From the NCBI GenBank assembly GCA_951230915.1, contig OX579642.1, forward strand, positions 62,001 to 126,000: a DNA stretch of 64,000 nt. Reading direction: 5' to 3'. The notes under the pieces are model-generated. The model saw only the letters and a program-made list of their open reading frames with translations. It made no database searches and had not been told where the DNA came from. Of this stretch, positions 1-10,841 are shown piece by piece (the first letter of the stretch is position 1; each line of letters opens with the position of its first letter). A program made the position numbers and the translations under genes. This DNA comes from Antitrichia curtipendula. Taxonomy: Eukaryota; Streptophyta; Bryopsida; Hypnales; Leucodontaceae.

Positions 1-3000
1 GTATTTCCAAGGACAATGTGCATTTCTCCTATGTGCGGTCGCCCCACACCCGCAGTCGCCCCTCTACCCGCGGTCGCCCCATCTGCATGCGCCCCTTGAG
101 AGAAAAAATGTCTTTCCAAAGAGAATGTGTGTTTCTCTTATATGCGGTCGCCCCACCATGTGTAGTTGCCCCTACACCCGCGGTCACCTTATCCGCATGC
201 GCCCCTTGAGAAGAAAAATGTCTTTCCAAAGACAATGTGCATTTCTCTTATGTGCGGTCGCCCCACCATGTGCAGTCCCCCTCTACCCGCGGTCGCCCCA
301 TTTGCATGCGCCCCTTGAGAGAAAAAATGTATTTCCAAAGACAATGTGTATTTCTCTTATGTGCGGTCGCCCCACACCCGCAGTCGCCCCTCTACCCGCG
401 GTCGCCCCATCTGCATGCGCCCCTTGAGAAAAAAAATGCCTTTCCAAGGACAATGTGTATTTCTCCTATGTGCGGTCGCCCCACCATGTGCAGTCGCCCC
501 TACACCCGTAGTCGCCCCATCCACATGCGCCCCTTGAGAGAAAAAATGTCTTTCTAGGGACAATGTGCATTTCTCCTATGTGCGGTCGCCCCACACCCGC
601 AGTCGCCCCTCTACCCGCGGTCGCCCCATCTGCATGCGCCCCTTGAGAGAAAAAATGTCTTTCCAGGGACAATGTATATTTCTCCTATGTGCGGTCGCCC
701 CACACCCGCAGTCGCCCCTCTACCCGCGGTCGCCCCATCTGCATGCGCCCCTTGAGAGAAAAAATGTATTTCCAAAGACAATGTGTATTTCTCTTATGTG
801 CGGTCGCCCCACACCCGCAGTCACCCCTCTACCCGCGGTCGCCCCATCCGCATGCGCCCCTTGAGAGAAAAAATGTATTTCCAAAGACAATGTGTATTTC
901 TCTTATGTGCGGTCGCCCCACCATGTGTAGTTGCCCCTACACCCGCGGTCACCTTATCCGCATGCGCCCCTTGAGAAGAAAAATGTCTTTCCAAAGACAA
1001 TGTGCATTTCTCTTATGTGCGGTCGCCCCACCATGTGCAGTCCCCCTCTACCCGTAGTCGCCCCATCCGCATGCGCCCCTTGAGAGAAAAAATGTATTTC
1101 CAAGGACAATGTGCATTTCTCCTATGTGCGGTCGCCCCACACCCGCAGTCGCCCCTCTACCCGCGGTCGCCCCATCTGCATGCGCCCCTTGAGAGAAAAA
1201 ATGTCTTTCCAAAGAGAATGTGTGTTTCTCTTATATGCGGTCGCCCCACCATGTGTAGTTGCCCCTACACCCGCGGTCACCTTATCCGCATGCGCCCCTT
1301 GAGAAGAAAAATGTCTTTCCAAAGACAATGTGCATTTCTCTTATGTGCGGTCGCCCCACCATGTGCAGTCCCCCTCTACCCGCGGTCGCCCCATTTGCAT
1401 GCGCCCCTTGAGAGAAAAAATGTATTTCCAAAGACAATGTGTATTTCTCTTATGTGCGGTCGCCCCACACCCGCAGTCGCCCCTCTACCCGCGGTCGCCC
1501 CATCTGCATGCGCCCCTTGAGAAAAAAAATGCCTTTCCAAGGACAATGTGTATTTCTCCTATGTGCGGTCGCCCCACCATGTGCAGTCGCCCCTACACCC
1601 GTAGTCGCCCCATCCACATGCGCCCCTTGAGAGAAAAAATGTCTTTCTAGGGACAATGTGCATTTCTCCTATGTGCGGTCGCCCCACACCCGCAGTCGCC
1701 CCTCTACCCGCGGTCGCCCCATCTGCATGCGCCCCTTGAGAGAAAAAATGTCTTTCCAGGGACAATGTATATTTCTCCTATGTGCGGTCGCCCCACACCC
1801 GCAGTCGCCCCTCTACCCGCGGTCGCCCCATCTGCATGCGCCCCTTGAGAGAAAAAATGTATTTCCAAAGACAATGTGTATTTCTCTTATGTGCGGTCGC
1901 CCCACACCCGCAGTCACCCCTCTACCCGCGGTCGCCCCATCTGCATGCGCCCCTTGAGAGAAAAAATGTATTTCCAAAGACAATGTGTATTTCTCTTATG
2001 TGCGGTCGCCCCACCATGTGTAGTTGCCCCTACACCCGCGGTCACCTTATCCGCATGCGCCCCTTGAGAAGAAAAATGTCTTTCCAAAGACAATGTGCAT
2101 TTCTCTTATGTGCGGTCGCCCCACCATGTGCAGTCCCCCTCTACCCGTAGTCGCCCCATCCGCATGCGCCCCTTGAGAGAAAAAATGTATTTCCAAGGAC
2201 AATGTGCATTTCTCCTATGTGCGGTCGCCCCACACCCGCAGTCGCCCCTCTACCCGCGGTCGCCCCATCTGCATGCGCCCCTTGAGAGAAAAAATGTCTT
2301 TCCAAAGAGAATGTGTGTTTCTCTTATATGCGGTCGCCCCACCATGTGTAGTTGCCCCTACACCCGCGGTCACCTTATCCGCATGCGCCCCTTGAGAAGA
2401 AAAATGTCTTTCCAAAGACAATGTGCATTTCTCTTATGTGCGGTCGCCCCACCATGTGCAGTCCCCCTCTACCCGCGGTCGCCCCATTTGCATGCGCCCC
2501 TTGAGAGAAAAAATGTATTTCCAAAGACAATGTGTATTTCTCTTATGTGCGGTCGCCCCACACCCGCAGTCGCCCCTCTACCCGCGGTCGCCCCATCTGC
2601 ATGCGCCCCTTGAGAAAAAAAATGCCTTTCCAAGGACAATGTGTATTTCTCCTATGTGCGGTCGCCCCACCATGTGCAGTCGCCCCTACACCCGTAGTCG
2701 CCCCATCCACATGCGCCCCTTGAGAGAAAAAATGTCTTTCTAGGGACAATGTGTATTTCTCCTATGTGCGGTCGCCCCACACCCGCAGTCGCCCTTCTAC
2801 CCGCGGTCGCCCCATCTGCATGCACCCCTTGAGAGAAAAAATGTCTTTCCAAGGACAATGTATATTTCTCCTATGTGCGGTCGTCCCACCATGTGCAGTC
2901 GCCCCTCTACCCGCGGTCGCCCCATCTGCATGCGCCCCTTGAGAGAAAAAATGTCTTTCCAAGGACAATGTGTATTTCTCCTATGTGCGGTCGCCCCACA

Positions 3001-3236
3001 CCCGCAGTCACCCCTCTACCCGCGGTCGCCCTATCTGCATGCGCCCCTTGAGAAGAAAAATGTCTTTCCAAAGACAATGTGCATTTCTCCTATGTGCGGT
3101 CGCTCCTCCATGTGCAAGTCGCCCCATCTGCATGCGCCCCTTGAGAGAAAAAATATCCTTTTTAGGAAATTGTGATTTTCTCCTATGGGCGGTTGCCCCA
3201 CCACTTGCGGTTCCCCCTTCTACATGTGCCCTTTGA
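1..3236. repeat. GC-rich 109-bp satellite array with 1,093-bp higher-order repeat
   Basis: Tandem monomers of about 109 bp repeat without a break from the first base. Each reads roughly as a TTTCCAAGGACAATGTG block, a run of GTCGCCCC words, then GCATGCGCCCCTTGAGAG. Groups of ten monomers repeat as a 1,093-bp higher-order unit: sequence at 18, 1,111 and 2,204 corresponds almost base for base. The first two units are nearly identical; a rare difference is CCATCCGCATG near 845 against CCATCTGCATG near 1,938. The third unit diverges after about 2,740, and the array decays into AT-rich DNA by 3,236. It continues beyond the left edge. Both strands have open frames because 109-bp units rotate frame, so these are not genes. 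Confidence 0.96.
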
Positions 3237-3390
3237 GGAAAATTAATGTCTTTTAAAAGAGATTATCTTTTTGTATTATAAATGTTTGTGCTCTTGAGCT
3301 CACCCCACATACACAAGCCCTTTGAAGGGACCATAATTTTTTCCAAAGAATAAAGAACCAATCCTCTATAGGAATTAATTATGAGTTATT
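3237..3390. other. satellite transition zone
   Basis: GC-rich monomers fade into AT-rich sequence here. Fragments such as TTAATGTCTTTTAAAAGAGA and CACAAGCCCTTTGAAGGGACC still resemble the 109-bp monomer. There is no gene. Confidence 0.6.
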
Positions 3391-4372
3391 TGTCACTTTG
3401 ATTTTAAATATAATAAATAAAGGGTGGTGATTCAAGGAAGATCTTTTCCTATTATTTGTAGCAATTCACAAAAATTCATTCTACTCATGTACTATTTGTG
3501 CCAAGAGTTTAAAAAATTAATTAATAGATGGAGGTTTAAGTGATAATTTATTTTTTTAATTATTTTTGCAATTTTTAAAGACTCTTTGTAATCAAGAATT
3601 ATTTGTGACTTTGACTTAAACATAAAAGTATTAGATGGAACTGAAATCGAGACTTCTCTATTTATGTTTTGCAATTTTAAATAGTCCTCTTAATCATGAA
3701 TTATTGATTGTTTTTGTGTTTTCTTAAAGTAGAGATTTAAGTAAGAATTTATTTGTTTATTTTTTTATAATTTTCAAAAACTCTTTATCATGAATTATTT
3801 GTCACTTCGAGTTTGTAAATAGAAAATAATGTTTGGATACTTAAGTAAAAGCTCCTCATTTATTTTTTGAAATTTTCAAGAGACTCATTCTACTCAAGGA
3901 TTATTTGTCACATTGATTTAATAATAAAATGTAAAGGATAGAGATTTTAGTAATAACTTTCTTCTTGATTTTTTGCAATTCCCTAAGCTTCTTTTTTTTC
4001 TTAAATAATTTGTTATCTTGATTTAATAAACAAAAAATTGAAGGGTGGAGATTTAATTAAGAATTAATTCTCCACTTATTTTTTGGAGTTCTCAAAGATA
4101 TATTCTACTCAAGTATTACTTATCACACTTCTTTAATAATAATAAATAAAAGGCAGAATTTTGGTAAGAACTTCCTCATTTATTTTTTGCATTTCTCCAA
4201 GATTCCTTTTCATCATGAATTATTTCTTACTCTGATTTTATATAAAAAAAATAGAAGGTGGAGATTTAAATAAGAATTTTTAAAATTATTTTTCGAAAAT
4301 ATCAAAGATTTATTGTTTTTGAGTATTATTTCATTGTTATTTTGACTTAATAACTAAAAATAAAGCTTAAAG
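3390..4372. repeat. degenerate AT-rich ~105-bp tandem repeat, block 1
   Basis: The phrase GGTGGAGATTTAAGTAAGAA, then CTCATTTATTTTTTGCAATT, then TATTATTTGTCAC and TTGATTTAATAA recurs in the same order about every 104-108 bases (for example near 3,422, 3,528, 3,834, 3,938, 4,044, 4,151 and 4,256). Copies are strongly diverged with small indels, which indicates an old satellite. No coding capacity is supported. Confidence 0.75.
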
Positions 4373-4406
4373 AATCTTCTATACCTTAAATGAGGTATAG
4401 AAGATT
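4373..4406. repeat. short perfect inverted repeat (hairpin)
   Basis: A 14-base arm AATCTTCTATACCT faces its exact reverse complement across a six-base loop. It lies at the edge of the AT-rich satellite. It could be a MITE end or a chance foldback; no transcript unit is visible. Confidence 0.6.
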
Positions 4407-4484
4407 TATTAATGAGGTTTGTTTGATTTGTTTAATTGTTAAGGTGAGATCTTTGGAACCATGCTCTCCCGATTACATTCTTAA

Positions 4485-4637
4485 TACTAGTAGAAAACCT
4501 TGTTGCAGCCAACAAAAGCTAGCTAACATTTTTTGTTTTTTTGTGACAGAAAAATAGAAAATTTGCATTCATTGTGACACAATTTTCAAAGAATGTCAGC
4601 TAGCTTTTGTTGAGTGCAATATAATTTTCTTTTAGTG
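4485..4637. mobile_element. CACTA-like MITE
   Basis: The two ends form an inverted repeat of about 45 bp. The left end begins TACTAGTAGAAAA and contains CAACAAAAGCTAGCT. The right end, read inward, begins CACTAAAAGAAAA with the same CAACAAAAGCTAGCT core. A CACTA..AGAAAA terminus is typical of En/Spm (CACTA) derived MITEs. The element is 153 bp, has no ORF, and interrupts the AT-rich satellite. A clean three-base target duplication is not visible (TAA against TTG), so the exact ends are provisional. Confidence 0.65.
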
Positions 4638-4799
4638 TTGTACCATCGGAAAGCTCTTTGTAAAGAAGGGTGCACAAACTTTGTTTCATGGCATTTGGAC
4701 TTGCAACAAAAAGACTATTGAATTTGAAAGTTTTTATAAATTATAAAATTATAAAAACACTTTTACTTTTATTTTGGCTATAGCAATGGCATAAGGCAC

Positions 4800-5430
4800 A
4801 CTATTAGAGATTGAATTAAGAAACACTCTATTTATTTTTTGAAATTTTCAAAGATTCATTCTTCTTAAATTTTATTTCTGCACATGGGTTTAATAATTAA
4901 AAATAAAGCATGGAATTTTATTTTCTTAAAATCTTGTTTATTTCTTGTAATTCCCTAGGATATTTTATTTCTTGAATAATTTATCACTTTGATTCTATAG
5001 ATAAAAATAACAATTGGAGATTTAAATAAAAACTTCATTATTTATTTTTTGGAAACTTCACAGATTCATCCTATTCAAGTATAATTTGCAACATTGATTC
5101 AATAATAAATTAATAATAGATGACAAGTGGATTTAAGTAAGAATTTTTTCATTTTTTTTTTTTCAAGTTTCAAATAATAATCCTATTCATGTAGTATTTG
5201 TCATGTTGATTTAAAATAAAAAAATAAAAGATGGACAATTATTATAAGTACGAGCTTTTTCATTTATTTTTTTAAATTTTCTAAAGCTCTTCATCATGAA
5301 CTATTTTTTACTTTGATTTTATAGAAATAAAATTTAATGAAGATTTAAATAATAAAAATTCCTATTTAATTTTTGCATTTCTCAAGAAGTCCTACTAATT
5401 TTGAATTATTTATTACATTGATCTTTTTTT
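4800..5430. repeat. degenerate AT-rich ~105-bp tandem repeat, block 2
   Basis: The block-1 unit resumes with starts near 4,810, 4,910, 5,012, 5,118, 5,230 and 5,338, after the interruption by the CACTA-like MITE and about 160 bases of unassigned AT-rich DNA. Confidence 0.7.
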
Positions 5431-5559
5431 TGCATATCTAACCATAGAATCTTATTCTTGACTAGTATAAAATATGTGGAAGAAATTTCAAAATCTTTGA
5501 CCACGCAGATTGCATGATATTTGCATTTAAAGTGAAGAAAACAAGATTTTTTGCACCTT

Positions 5560-6263
5560 GCTCAACTAGATGTTTTGGCTTTGACTTGTCTTAACTTCTG
5601 CACTAAGGATTTTGTTTTTTCAATTATTTATATTGAATAATTGAGCAAGAAATATGGAAAAAAAATCCATCAAAAGAAAAACTTAATTTTCATTCATTAA
5701 AAAATTGTTAAGTAGAAGTAGGTTCAACATTGAAGAGAAAACTAAACCATTAATAGCTCAAAGATGGAATTGAAACACAATAATAATCAATAGTGAGATT
5801 GTTTTGGTAAGCTAACTTAACCTTGTCTAGCAATTTTTTTGGAAAGATTGTAAAAATTGCATTCAAAAATGAATTCTATACGTCATATTTTTAAAAAGAT
5901 GCTTAGATTACCTAAAAAACAAGATTGTCCATAACTTTCTCATCACTAGTCCAAAGAGAATAAATCAAAACTTCTAATGTAAACAAAAATATAATCTTTG
6001 AAAAAAATAAAAAAAATAAAAAATTCAGGTTTTTCTAATTATTTTGTACTGCTTCTTGAATAGTTGAATTGCTTTTTGGACTTAGAATGGCATAAATTTT
6101 TCTCCCAGGCATTAACTAAAATATCACCTTATATTTACAAAAAACTAAAGTGATAACCTATCTTCAAAAAAAATTCAAAAAATCATGTAAAAAATGGAGG
6201 TCACAAAAGCCTATCCAAAGTCCCAAAAGTCCCCCGTAGGGACTTTGGGACTTTACGGGTTAA
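5560..6263 (+). mobile_element. AT-rich TTAA-type repeat, copy r1
   Basis: An AT-rich interspersed repeat ends in GGGACTTTACGGGTTAA. The segments TTAAAAAATTGTTAAGTAG (near 5,697) and GGAGGTCACAAAAGCCTA are shared with copy r2 at 19.4-19.8 kb. The portion from about 5,860 to the end matches the reverse complement of copy r7 (63,577 to the window edge). No ORF. It separates satellite blocks 2 and 3. The left end is not defined. Confidence 0.6.
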
Positions 6264-6690
6264 TTAAGAACTTCCCTTTTTATTTATTTTATCTTTAAAA
6301 ATTCTCCTAGACTCCATCTAATCATGAATTATTTGTTAGTTTGATTTTACAAATAAAAAGATAAAAGGTATAATTTTAAATAAGAACTTTTTCATTTATT
6401 TTTTTAAAGAATTATCCTATTTATGTATTATTTATCATTCTAACCAAAGATTATAAAACAAAGGGTGGAGATTTAATAAACTTCCCCATTTATTTTGATG
6501 ATTCTCAAAGACTTGTCCAAAGAATGTATTATTTGTCAATCATGTTGATATTTAAAATAAAATGTAAAGAATAGAAATTTAAGTAAATACATTTTTTTTA
6601 TTCTTTGCAATTTTCAATTTGCAAAGATTCATTCTAATTATTTAAAATTTGTCATATTGATTTTAAAATAAGAATGAAAGGTGGAAGCCT
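6264..6690. repeat. degenerate AT-rich ~105-bp tandem repeat, block 3
   Basis: Four more units of the AT-rich satellite (near 6,264, 6,367, 6,464 and 6,567), similarly diverged. Confidence 0.65.
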
Positions 6691-6744
6691 ACTATTTTTC
6701 ACAATCATTGCTTTTCTAAAGGAGATTAGGCTCTCTTCTTCCCG

Positions 6745-7400
6745 AATTGCCCTTTTGCATGCACCCCTACAAGCATGGGATTTATCCACACACACTCTTT
6801 CGCCTACCCATAATTGCCCTTTGCACCCCAAAGTCGCCTTTTGCCCCCTCCCAAAATAATCCTTTGTCTATCCGCACCCTAAAAAATGTTTTATACCATG
6901 GTAGAGAAGTGCACCGGTTGAGAATTGTAGGAAAAAGAAATATTTATATGATTGGAGGATATTTCATTCTTTACTAGATTGGATTTATACTATGGCCAAG
7001 ACTTGTTGGGTGGAGAAGTTCAAGCAAGGATGAAAAAATGATATAGATGCCTATGTGGTATCACTTTTGGAAGGGGAGTTCTCATTGGTTAAGTTTCTTA
7101 GGCGGCCTCAACCCTAGACAAGAAACTTGGCCTTAGAAAAACTCCAACTTCATTTATTATTAATTCATTGTCCTTTGGACTCCCTACACGCGCCCCTTGC
7201 ACCATCCGTGGTCGCCCTACCTGCATTCGCCCCTTGTCCTCCCGTATGCGCCCCTTGCACCACCCGCAGTCGCCCCTTGGCCTCCCGCAATCACCCCTTG
7301 GCCTCCCGCTTGGCCTACCCGCAGTCGCCCTACATGCAGTCAACCCTTAACCTTCCTACACGTGCCCCTTGCCTTACCCACGGTCGACTACTTATAGATT
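6745..7400. repeat. scattered degenerate fragments of the GC-rich satellite
   Basis: Two patches, about 6,745-6,860 and 7,180-7,395, carry words of the 109-bp satellite (TTGCATGCACCCCT, CCCGCAGTCGCCCCTTG, TACCCGCAGTCGCCCTAC) but no regular period. The DNA between them is AT-rich. The open frames here arise from the repeat words and are not supported as genes. Confidence 0.6.
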
Positions 7401-7730
7401 GATTGTGTTGTGAATTTATTATTGTACTGAACATCACTTGAAATTTATAAATGTTATTGGTTATCTGAAATAATGAAGTCTCCAAATCTCCAATTGTGTT
7501 TGCAAAATTATTACATTTGCCATGCATGTAGACTTGTATATGATTTGATTTCCAAACCCTTATACCGTTGTACCCATAAATTCGTAAACCAACCCTTTTG
7601 AAGATGACTACAAAGAAGTCTCTTTGTATTGAATATGAATTTGAAACACTTGTAGCCACTATTTTTCAAAATAAAGTTTGAATATGAACCTGGAAAAGTA
7701 GAAATTCTACTTCATCCAAATTAAACTGCA
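7401..7730. other. no recognisable feature
   Basis: Unique-looking AT-rich DNA. A 109-codon minus-strand open frame (7,330-7,659) overlaps satellite-like sequence at its end, lacks any recognisable motif and is not annotated. Confidence 0.5.
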
Positions 7731-7734
7731 GCGT

Positions 7735-8035
7735 CCCCGCCTTGACGAATCCGTCCGCGTCCTATAAAGTCCCCGCCCTGTCGATGATGTCCCCGCCCTA
7801 CCGATGACGTCCGCGCCCTGTAAAGTCCCTGCTCTGACGATGACGTCCGCGCCCTGTAAAGTCCCGCCCTGCCGATGACGTCTGCTCCCTGTAAAGGCCC
7901 CGCCCTCACGATGATGTCCGCACCCTGTAAAGTTCCCGCCTTGACGATGACGTCCACGCCTTGTAAAGTCCCCGCTCTGACGATGATGTCCGCACCCTGA
8001 CGTCCATGCCGCGACTTTCACGTCCGCACCCTGAT
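7735..8035. repeat. 36-bp GC-rich minisatellite
   Basis: About seven or eight units containing GACGTCCGCGCCCTGTAAAG followed by TCCCCGCCCTGACGAT, spaced 35-36 bases (near 7,808, 7,844, 7,879, 7,915, 7,951 and 7,987). Because the unit is 12 codons long, stop-free frames appear on the minus strand; they encode only the repeat. It lies directly upstream of the truncated relic gene. Confidence 0.85.
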
Positions 8036-8172
8036 TCGAGCGTGGACCGCCACCGTGGCAACGAGTTGTCAGTTGAAAAATTGGAAACATGAAAGGCATT
8101 CGGGTTGTCCGAGACGTCCGGTTGTCTAGTCCGGTTCGCCCGTCCGTCCGTGCCGTTCAATCACGTGGACCC
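8036..8172. other. GC-rich junction resembling hAT-type subterminal sequence
   Basis: GACGTCCGG, CGCCCGTCCGTCCGTGCCG and related words resemble the CGTCCG-rich ends of elements D and E. It abuts the point where relic Q loses homology to its intact relatives, so it may be the end of a mobile element that truncated the relic. No outer boundary is visible. Confidence 0.35.
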
Positions 8173-8534
8173 GTCCACTATGACAACCCTGATTATTGGT
8201 GGTCAACACACTGTTCAAGCGACTAAGGAGCTGATTGAGAACGGTGACATCCCTCAGGCTGACAATGCGGAGGTGTCTACGTTCAACATTATTCCCATGT
8301 GGGCACCGTATTCCACCAAGACGACTGAAATGATGCATCTCTCCAAAGTTCTGAATCAAAACAATGCTGGTGAGTAGAAAGAGCAGAGCTTCACACAACA
8401 GCTTGCTCACGCTTGAATAAAGTGGAAGGACATGGGCAGCCCAATGCCATCATATGGAGGACGAAATGCATTCACAAGCGTATAATATAAGTTCAACTTT
8501 CTGAATATGTTAGTCTTTATTTGGTATGTTATTT

Positions 8535-8760
8535 TTGTCTTGTGTATAAAAGTCATCGAGATAACTCCCGATGTGCTCTCTATCGGGAGATATCTCAATG
8601 TCCACCGTTCTCTAATTACCCTCCTACTTGACAATAGGATATCTCTCGATGTCGGCTTTATTATTTGAAACATTACATTCAGCGAGAACTATCCCGATAA
8701 TTATCAGTGAAATTGCAAATGGACGATCAACGGGAAATATCCCGATGGTTTGTAGATGAC
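8535..8760. repeat. dispersed GAGATAT/GATATC-type palindromic motifs in the relic Q intron
   Basis: Variants of ATCGGGAGATATCTCAATG, ATCGAGATAACTCCCGATG, CTATCCCGATAATTATC and ACGGGAAATATCCCGATGG are packed into this intron. They are the local version of the CATCAGGAGATCTCACGATG motif of element G. A further copy, TTGGGAGATCTCCCGCTG, sits near 14,044 in the other half of the relic. Confidence 0.75.
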
Positions 8761-10698
8761 ACACGGCTTAGTCATTACCTCCAGAATTAACAGTGTGAGT
8801 TTTCCTATGCAGGATTTCTATCCAGTAATGTCTACAATCTTTACGGGGTTCAAGAATCCTGACTCTGCGGATTTGAAAATTCCGCTTCTGTTCATGGAGA
8901 AGGACGAAGATGTGGACCGGTGGATCCAGATTGCCAAAGACTTCCTGAGCCACAAGCTCCCTAACGGTAATGGACTCAAATCAAAGGGCAAGCGTAAACC
9001 ATTGTCCTACACCGACTTCAAGCCCTTATACGGACTTCAAGATGAGGACCTAAACTACTTGGCGGGACAAGTGGAGAAGGAAATAGTGTGCATGAAGAAG
9101 ACGACTCTAAACATCGATATGTGTGGGAATGCGTTGATTCCAATCGGTGTGGCAGCGGGACAGGAGAAGAAGGTGAGAGCCATGAAGAACGAGCTCATGT
9201 GCCACTACAACGGTCATCCACTTCCAAACAAGAAGCCCAAATACATTCCATACACGGCTGCGGAGTGGGAGGAATTTGCGTAAGCAAAGAATATCATCTG
9301 GTCCAACTCGAATGGTGGGTGGATAAGACCATGGCCACGGAACTAGGGAGGGAGTGGATGGAGGGATGAACTAAGGCTCTGAACAAGACATGTGATCCAA
9401 ACATGTGTCCAAATGCTGTCAAGACAATGTGGCAGTCGTATATGAATTTCCATGCAGAAGAGGTGGAGGTTGCCGTATTGAAGGTATTCGAAAGCAAATA
9501 CTTGTGCAGGGTCATGGACGATAGAAGTTGGGACATTACGAACGTTCTTGACTGAAGCTTCCGTCAAGGCATGGCGTGATGAAGCAAGGTCCCACATGTA
9601 CTTCTGGTTCCTTTTTGAAGTCACAAGTGTCGGAGGCCAGGCAAAACTCTTGGAGCATTATAAGTTGAAGCGTCTGTTCGATGCTCTGGAGTACAAGGAC
9701 ACTGCTGGATGCATTTTGAAAGCCCGTTCATCCGTAGTTCTCATAACGGATGCTGCAGGATTTCACGCTATATTGACACACTTGTAGAGGCGATTTGAGG
9801 AGAATAAGGTCTGCGTCTGGGATTGGCACGTAATCTATTATATTCCGGACAAGGTAGATGGCTTTCCCAAACCGATGGCCGGCACGCATTACACCGTGTA
9901 CTTAGTCTTCCTTTTTGCCTACGATGAGGACTACGGATCTACGAGTAGCTTCCACAGCTTCTTCCCGGGCAGATAGGAGATATCTGCCGTATATTTTTCT
10001 AGGGAATTGGACGAAGTAGACACTTTGTATCGGAGCCCAATTATGCCTTGGTTTTTGATTGCCGCTGCGGTTCACATATTTGGTGGTCATCTCAGCGACA
10101 ATATGGTTATTGTAAATGTGAACGACGGTCCGAAGTTCACATCTATTGGACATTTGGACTGGTGAACCCAATTTCTTTGAATATGTAGGACTTGCATAGT
10201 GTCAACCAATTTTAAAGTCACTGACTTCTGTTTGTTGGGTTTGTTCAGGTTACCAGTAATAAGGTACTTGAATTCGTCTTTGACACGGAGGCACAATCAA
10301 AGTCAAAGACTGTTGCTAGGCAAATTTGGGACCAACTGCACATTCAGCCAAATTCTGAAGGAGATGAGGACGAAGCCGCAGATGACCACCACGTAGGGAA
10401 CGTGGATGATGTCATGAATGATTCTGTAACGTTACGGAACGTCCGGAAACTAAACTTAATACATAAAATAGAAATATATAGGAGAAGAACTTTGAATTTT
10501 TTGCATAAGTATAGAAGTTTAGACACTAGAAACCTACATTAGAAAAGATCTCTTTCGTAGGAAAGTTAAAACTCTAATTAGGTTAAAACAGTGTTCCGGA
10601 ACCAGTAGCCGGATAGTCGGAAGTTCCGGATCGTAGGGGTTCCGGCTAGGGAACTTACGGGAACTCCACCGGTTCGGGAACTTAGGGTTTCGTGCCGC

Positions 10699-10706
10699 TA
10701 TATAAA
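10699..10706 (+). promoter_or_regulatory. TATA box of element A gene
   Basis: TATATAAA lies 136 bases upstream of the ATG at 10,842, embedded in GC-rich sequence and followed by a pyrimidine-rich TTCGGTCTCTTTTCTCT stretch suited to a start site about 30 bases downstream. Confidence 0.7.
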
Positions 10707-10841
10707 CCCCGCCGCCATTCTCATTCGGTCTCTTTTCTCTGCGGCATTTTCGCGAGTACGTTTAGTGAGAGAAAGAGTGGTGAGATAGGATCGGGGTAGG
10801 AAGCGGAAGTAAGGTCGGTGCAACTCCGGTAGACCGACAGG

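Noticed and set aside
18..3236. Dozens of overlapping open frames of 60-170 codons on both strands
   Set aside because: They are made entirely of the 109-bp satellite, repeat every 1,093 bases, and exist because the monomer lacks stops in several frames.
7707..8099. 130-codon minus-strand open frame rich in Arg/Gly/Ala
   Set aside because: It is the translation of the 36-bp minisatellite (12-codon period).
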